Made by a program: the position numbers and the translations under genes. Shown here in pieces: positions 60,093-64,000 of a stretch of DNA of 64,000 nt. The stretch is from assembly GCF_900129495.1 (NCBI RefSeq), contig NZ_FQVX01000001.1:868001-932000 (forward strand). Reading direction: 5' to 3'. Within the stretch, counting starts at the first letter, position 1. Each line of letters starts with the position of its first letter. The notes under the pieces were generated by a model, which saw only the letters and a program-made list of their open reading frames with translations, was not told the DNA's origin and ran no database searches. This DNA comes from Geodermatophilus nigrescens (GTDB taxonomy: Bacteria > Actinomycetota > Actinomycetes > Mycobacteriales > Geodermatophilaceae).

Positions 60093-60626
60093 TCAGCCGC
60101 CGGGCCGGGCCACCGCGGTGACCGCGGCCAGCACCGCGGGGTAGGCGTCGCGGGCCAGCCGGCGCAGCTCGTCGTCGGTGCGGTCCTGGATCGGGTGCGG
60201 CACGAGCACGTGCGGCACCGCCAGGCCGAGCGCGCGCGACTGGGCGGTCGCGGCGTCGGCGAACTCCGACGAGGCGAGGAAGACCCCCACCACGCCCCGG
60301 GCCTCGAGGTCGGCGATGTCGTGCACACTGCACGACGTGCACGAGCCCTAGTCGGCCAGTGCCTCGATGACCACCTCGCAGTGGGTGGCGATCTCGTGCC
60401 GCAGGTCCACCGGCGCCGGCCGGGCGAACGTCGGCTTGCGGTAGCGCAGGGTGCGCACGCCGTCGGCCCGCAGCAGCGCCTCGAGCTCCTCGACGACGAC
60501 GTCGCCGCGGCTCTTGGAGATGTCGAGCAGGCCGACCGTCCGGCCCTCCAGCGACGCCGGCCGCGCGGTCAGCGCGCGCTCCGCCGGCCGCCGCTCCGAC
60601 GTCGGGTCGAGCAGCACCCGTGCCAT
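60093..60626 (-). CDS. UGSC-family selenoprotein with selenocysteine encoded by UAG (residue 93)
   Basis: The frame is open from the ATG at 60626 (GAGGAGG upstream; overlapping the previous stop) to a TAG at 60350-60348, and continues to 60093. Reading TAG as selenocysteine gives 177 residues with the family-defining motif U93-G-S-C, then TSCSVHD, where other members have Sec (UGA) or Cys. Homology continues on both sides of the TAG, so it is not a chance read-through. An 8-bp stem with a 10-nt loop begins 3 nt after the TAG. The biological role of UGSC proteins is unknown; redox function is likely. Confidence 0.85.
60319..60344 (-). promoter_or_regulatory. SECIS-like stem-loop directly after the UAG
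   Basis: On the minus strand TCGTGCAC (60344-60337) pairs perfectly with GTGCACGA (60326-60319) around a 10-nt loop. The helix starts 3 nt after the UAG (60350-60348) and puts the loop 12 nt downstream of it, about where bacterial SECIS loops sit. An alternative TGCAC-GTC-GTGCA hairpin overlaps it. Confidence 0.65.
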
Positions 60627-62056
60627 CACGCCTCCTCGATCGGGACGGTGACCGGCGTGCTGCCGGTCGCGCCGCTGGCCCAGCCGCCGATGACGGCCGA
60701 GAACATGCCGGCCGGGCCGCCGGCGTAGGTGAGCAGGAGCCCGCCGGGTCGGAACTTCGGCAGCGGCCGGTCGAGCAGCGCGTCCGGCATCCCCTCGGCG
60801 ATGCCGAGGGCGCCGCGCCGCAGCTCGTCGGGCTGCAGGACCAGCAGCGGCTCCAGCTCGGCGAGCAGCCGCTCGCGGTCCCACCCGGCCTCCCGGAACA
60901 CCCGGCCGTGCTCGGGGCCGAGGACGACGAGGGCGTCCATGCCGAGCGCGGCCTTGGGGTGCCCGACGGTGCGCAGCACCAGCGCGAGCGTGCGGGCCAG
61001 CGACTCCGGCGTCCGGCTGAGCTGGTCGAGGAACGGGACGAGCCCGGCGCCGGCGAAGACGGTGAGCGCGGAGCCCGGGACGCCGCGGGACTCCGCGAGC
61101 GGCGGGAAGGGGCGCAGGCCGTCGTCGGCCTCGGCGAAGCACCAGCCGACCTTGCCGGGGTTGCCGAGGGTGGCGCGGTCGACCTCGCCCGGCCGCCCGC
61201 CGCCGACGTTGCGGACGACGAGCTGCAGCGCGCGGCCGATGGTCGCGTTGGCCCGGTCGCCCTGGCCGAGCACGTTGATGCCCGAGTTCATCCGCAGCCG
61301 CCGGGTGACCGGGCCGTTCACCACCAGCACCGGCCCCGCCGACCAGGTGGTGGCCAGCACGCCGTGCAGCGCGAACTCGTCGCGGCAGGCCGCCTCGACC
61401 GCGGCCAGCACCACCGGCAGGTGCTCGGGCAGGCACCCGGCCAGGACCGCGTTGACCGCGACCTTCTCCACCGTGCACTCGACGAGGTCGGGCGGGACGA
61501 CGGCGACCACCTCGTCCGGCGCCCGGCTCGTGCCGCCGAGCATGCGCAGCACCCGCTCCTCGGTGGGCGGCACGCAGGGCAGGCCGTCGCTCCAGCCGCG
61601 GGCGTACACCGCCTCGACGTCGTCCTCCAGGTCGGCGAGCTCGACCCGGCGGGCGGTGAGCACCGAGCCGCCGTAGCGGCGGGCCAGCTCCTCCTCGACG
61701 CCCCACTCGACGCTGCGCGACCCGCAGCCCGGCCGGTGCTCGGGCAGACCGGGCCCGAGGTCCTCGACGCCGGTGAAGGTCTCCCAGGCGCTGCGCAGCC
61801 AGCCCTCGACGCGGCCGGTCTCGGCGCCGCCGTCGACGCGCAGCAGCGTGGGCACCGTCTCGATCCGCAGCCGCCAGCTCACCTCGAGCTCGCGGTCGTC
61901 GGTGACGGGCAGCCCGGCGGGGAAGCCCGGGTCGTCCTGGCTGACGACGGTGAGCGCGCCGGCGCCGGCCAGCTGCTGCAGCACGGGCTCGACCAGCGCG
62001 CACGTGGGGCAGTCGCGCTTGACGACCGCCACGAGTCCGTCGGGCACCGGTGCCAC
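60626..62056 (-). CDS. Thioredoxin-like/UGSC-associated fusion protein
   Basis: A 476-residue protein. The N-terminal about 100 residues form a thioredoxin-like domain with C16-P-T-C19. The rest is a large domain without recognised catalytic motif, containing WSDGLPCVPPTEERVLRML and GDRANATIGRALQLVVRN. It is encoded directly upstream of the UGSC selenoprotein with an overlapping stop/start (TGATG), so it is a likely redox partner. GTG at 62056 follows a TGACAC-GG-GTGTCA palindrome. Confidence 0.8.
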   Translation of the reverse strand: MAPVPDGLVAVVKRDCPTCALVEPVLQQLAGAGALTVVSQDDPGFPAGLPVTDDRELEVSWRLRIETVPTLLRVDGGAETGRVEGWLRSAWETFTGVEDLGPGLPEHRPGCGSRSVEWGVEEELARRYGGSVLTARRVELADLEDDVEAVYARGWSDGLPCVPPTEERVLRMLGGTSRAPDEVVAVVPPDLVECTVEKVAVNAVLAGCLPEHLPVVLAAVEAACRDEFALHGVLATTWSAGPVLVVNGPVTRRLRMNSGINVLGQGDRANATIGRALQLVVRNVGGGRPGEVDRATLGNPGKVGWCFAEADDGLRPFPPLAESRGVPGSALTVFAGAGLVPFLDQLSRTPESLARTLALVLRTVGHPKAALGMDALVVLGPEHGRVFREAGWDRERLLAELEPLLVLQPDELRRGALGIAEGMPDALLDRPLPKFRPGGLLLTYAGGPAGMFSAVIGGWASGATGSTPVTVPIEEA

Positions 62057-62066
62057 CGGTCGACTC

Positions 62067-62080
62067 TGACACGGGTGTCA
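62067..62080. promoter_or_regulatory. Palindrome TGACAC-GG-GTGTCA in divergent promoter
   Basis: A perfect 6-2-6 inverted repeat 11-24 bp upstream of the GTG at 62056, in the 93-bp gap to the divergent hydrolase gene at 62150. Shape and spacing resemble TetR- or GntR-type operators. On the minus strand it includes TTGACA (-35-like). Confidence 0.45.
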
Positions 62081-62149
62081 ACCCGCCCCTGGTCAGCGGC
62101 CGCCCGGTCGGCCAGAGTGAGCCGGGTCACCCAGATGAGGGGAGCCGCC

Positions 62150-63217
62150 GTGATCGAGAACGCCTTCTACACGCCCGAGGTGCAGGGTGCCTACCAGCTG
62201 CACGCGCTCGGCGGGTTCGACCTCGAGGAGGGCGGGCGCATCCCCGACCTGCGGCTGGCCTACGCCACCTACGGCGAGCTCAGTCCGTCCAAGGACAACG
62301 CGATCCTCATCCCCACCTGGTTCAGCGGCACGCACGCCACCTGGGAGCAGACCTACATCGGCCCCGGCCGGGCGCTGGACCCCTCCCGCTGGTTCATCGT
62401 CGTGGTCAACCAGATCGGCAACGGGCTGTGCACCTCGCCGCACAACACCGACGGCGAGATCGCCATGTCGCGCTTCCCGCGGGTGCGGATCGGCGACGAC
62501 GTCCGCGCCCAGCAGCAGCTCGCCGCGGAGCTGTTCGGCATCGAGCGGTGGGCGCTGGTGGTCGGCGGGTCGATGGGCGCCCAGCAGACCTACGAGTGGG
62601 CGGTGCGCTTCCCCGACCGGGTGCTGCGCGCCGCGCCCATCGCCGGTACCGCGCAGAACACCCCGCACGACTTCCTGTTCACCCGCTCGCTCATGGACGC
62701 CATCACCTCCGACCCCGGCTGGAACGGCGGCGAGTACCGCTCGCACACCGACGTCGCCGACGGCCTGCGCCGGCACGCCGACATCTGGGCCGTGCTCGGC
62801 CTGTCCACGGAGTTCTGGAAGACCGAGTACTGGCGCACCATCGAGATCCCCGACGTCACCTGGTCGACGTTCGAGGAGTTCCAGGAGCGGTTCGTGCAGG
62901 CCACGTTCCTCGCGATGGACCCCAACGCCCTGCTCACCATGGGCTGGAAGTGGCAGCGGGGCGACGTCACCCGCTTCACCGGCGGCGACCTCGCCGGGGC
63001 GCTGGGCCGGATCACGGCGAAGACGTTCGTCATGCCGATCGACGAGGACATGTTCTTCCCCGTCCGCGACTGCGCCGCCGAGCAGGCGCTGATCCCGGGG
63101 AGCGAGCTGCGCGTGCTGCCGAGCATCGCCGGCCACTTCGGGCTGTTCGGCTTCGAGAAGACCTACCTCGACGAGGTCGACCGCAACCTCACCGAGCTGC
63201 TCGAGGCCCGGGTGTGA
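62150..63217 (+). CDS. Alpha/beta hydrolase of the homoserine O-acetyltransferase type
   Basis: A 355-residue alpha/beta hydrolase resembling MetX-like acyltransferases: RLAYATYGEL, the oxyanion-loop PTWFSGTH, nucleophile elbow GGSMGAQQ, and C-terminal MPIDEDMFFP and GHFGLFG with probable Asp and His. AGGGGAG precedes the GTG at 62150, chosen over an ATG at 62135. True MetX activity is doubtful because no methionine genes are nearby; it shares a promoter region with the UGSC unit. Confidence 0.82.
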   Translation: MIENAFYTPEVQGAYQLHALGGFDLEEGGRIPDLRLAYATYGELSPSKDNAILIPTWFSGTHATWEQTYIGPGRALDPSRWFIVVVNQIGNGLCTSPHNTDGEIAMSRFPRVRIGDDVRAQQQLAAELFGIERWALVVGGSMGAQQTYEWAVRFPDRVLRAAPIAGTAQNTPHDFLFTRSLMDAITSDPGWNGGEYRSHTDVADGLRRHADIWAVLGLSTEFWKTEYWRTIEIPDVTWSTFEEFQERFVQATFLAMDPNALLTMGWKWQRGDVTRFTGGDLAGALGRITAKTFVMPIDEDMFFPVRDCAAEQALIPGSELRVLPSIAGHFGLFGFEKTYLDEVDRNLTELLEARV

Positions 63218-63260
63218 CGCGCGGGCGGGCGGCGTCCCGGCGCCGCCCGCCCGTCACGGG

Positions 63261-63962
63261 TCAGGCGGGGACGAGCTCCGACCGGGCCGGCAGGACGGCG
63301 GCCGGCCGGCGGAAGCCGCGCGCGATCAGGTACACCGCCAGCGAGATCTCCCACGCGGCCACCGGGACGGCGCCGAGCATGCCCCACACCGAGACCTGCT
63401 CGTAGACGCCGAAGAGGACGGCCGTCGACGAGAGGGTCACCAGCGGGCCGCCGACCAGGCCGAGCACGGCCACCGGCCGGGGCGCGAGCCGGCCTCGGTA
63501 CACGAGCGCGGCGAGCAGCAGCGTGTTGACGCCGATGACGAGGCCGGGGCCGACGAGGAACGTCGCGTCGTGCAGCGCGACCAGGCCCTGCGCGACGCCC
63601 ACGAGCGGACCGCCGTCGGTCCCCGCGGCGTCCTGGCGCAGCGTGACCACGGCGAGGACGGCGACGATCCCGACGGTGATGACGGCGGCCTCCAGCAGGC
63701 GGCCGGCGACGTAGCCCAGCGCGAGCGCGCGGCCGTGCCGCTCGACCACCGGGAAGGCCGTGACGGCGGTCCCGATGACGGCGGCGGCGAGCACCACCTC
63801 GAGGAACGCCCCCCACAGCACCCGGGTGTCCGCACCCGGGCCCAGGACGTAGCCCGGGTCGCCCAGCAGCGGCTGGTACAGCGCGAGGGCGACGACCGCG
63901 GCGACGGCCGCGACCAGGAAGAACACGCCGGTGACGACGGCGGCTGCGCGGGACTCCCGCAT
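63261..63962 (-). CDS. DUF4386 membrane protein
   Basis: A 233-residue protein with six hydrophobic segments, typical of DUF4386: N-terminal AAVVTGVFFLVAAVAAVVALAL, a middle LVALHDATFLVGPGLVIGVNTLLLAALVYRGRLAPR, and a final segment with WEISLAVYLIARGFRRP. Function unknown. GAGGAG lies 9 nt before the ATG at 63962. It is convergent with the hydrolase gene, 43 bp apart. The remaining 38 bp to the window end show no feature. Confidence 0.85.
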   Translation of the reverse strand: MRESRAAAVVTGVFFLVAAVAAVVALALYQPLLGDPGYVLGPGADTRVLWGAFLEVVLAAAVIGTAVTAFPVVERHGRALALGYVAGRLLEAAVITVGIVAVLAVVTLRQDAAGTDGGPLVGVAQGLVALHDATFLVGPGLVIGVNTLLLAALVYRGRLAPRPVAVLGLVGGPLVTLSSTAVLFGVYEQVSVWGMLGAVPVAAWEISLAVYLIARGFRRPAAVLPARSELVPA

Positions 63963-64000
63963 GGACGACCAGCTCCTCTGCTCCGTGGTGTACGGCGTAC

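Noticed and set aside
60093-60350. UGSC frame interpreted as a pseudogene killed by a nonsense mutation
   Set aside because: The TAG is exactly at the Sec position, homology continues on both sides, a stem-loop follows, and UAG-Sec is reported in this lineage. Not fully excluded.

Overview
This 64 kb stretch of very GC-rich, gene-dense DNA comes from an actinobacterium, most likely Geodermatophilaceae (Blastococcus or Geodermatophilus). The evidence is GTG-rich starts, many leaderless promoters, an actinobacterial tmRNA tag (ADSSQREFALAA), Mycobacterium-like gene order (glgM<>glgC, methyltransferase<>sigE-rseA-htrA-tatB, mrp), and an amber (UAG) codon at the selenocysteine position of a UGSC-family protein. 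The last trait has been reported for Geodermatophilus and Blastococcus. No rRNA, canonical tRNA, prophage, insertion sequence or CRISPR array was found.

Layout. 0-5.5 kb: a GAF/ANTAR regulator cut by the window edge, a membrane protein, divergent glycogen genes glgM and glgC, a 2'-5' RNA ligase-like protein and a methyltransferase. 5.5-9 kb: the envelope-stress unit sigE-rseA-htrA-tatB behind an ECF-type promoter. 9-17 kb: a truncated nitroreductase remnant beside an intergenic repeat, mrp, azlCD, a chorismate mutase-like protein, ogt, DUF1003, an MgtE-N/CBS protein, PhzF and an EamA transporter. 16.5-25 kb: CoA-ester lyase, acyl-CoA dehydrogenase, an RHH-DUF4097-ABC exporter operon with a three-palindrome operator, a quinone reductase, an EthD protein and a ThDP enzyme. 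25-33 kb: a GGDEF-EAL protein and a Tad/Flp-type pilus operon (tadA, tadB, tadC, pilin-like protein, two TadE-like proteins). 33-41.6 kb: secreted or envelope proteins (LCP ligase, trypsin-like protease, lipase), two of them behind identical DevR-like boxes. 41.6-46 kb: prfB, ftsE, ftsX, smpB. 46-53 kb: metabolic and acetyltransferase genes. 53-55 kb: corA behind a candidate leader-peptide attenuator, then ssrA (tmRNA). 55-64 kb: two SDRs, an AraC regulator, a cupin, a secreted esterase, and the UAG-selenocysteine UGSC gene with its thioredoxin-domain partner and a divergent alpha/beta hydrolase.

How the genes work together. SigE, its zinc anti-sigma factor, HtrA and TatB form an envelope-stress module. 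SmpB and tmRNA (rescue of stalled ribosomes) sit about 9 kb apart. FtsE and FtsX act in division and cell-wall hydrolysis. The Tad genes build a surface pilus but lack a local prepilin peptidase. The strongest observations are the UAG selenocysteine codon with a stem-loop directly after it, a proline/glutamate-rich leader peptide with competing RNA pairings ahead of corA, identical DevR-type promoters, a three-box TGACGTCA array at the RHH gene, and stop codons that double as -10 elements of leaderless promoters.
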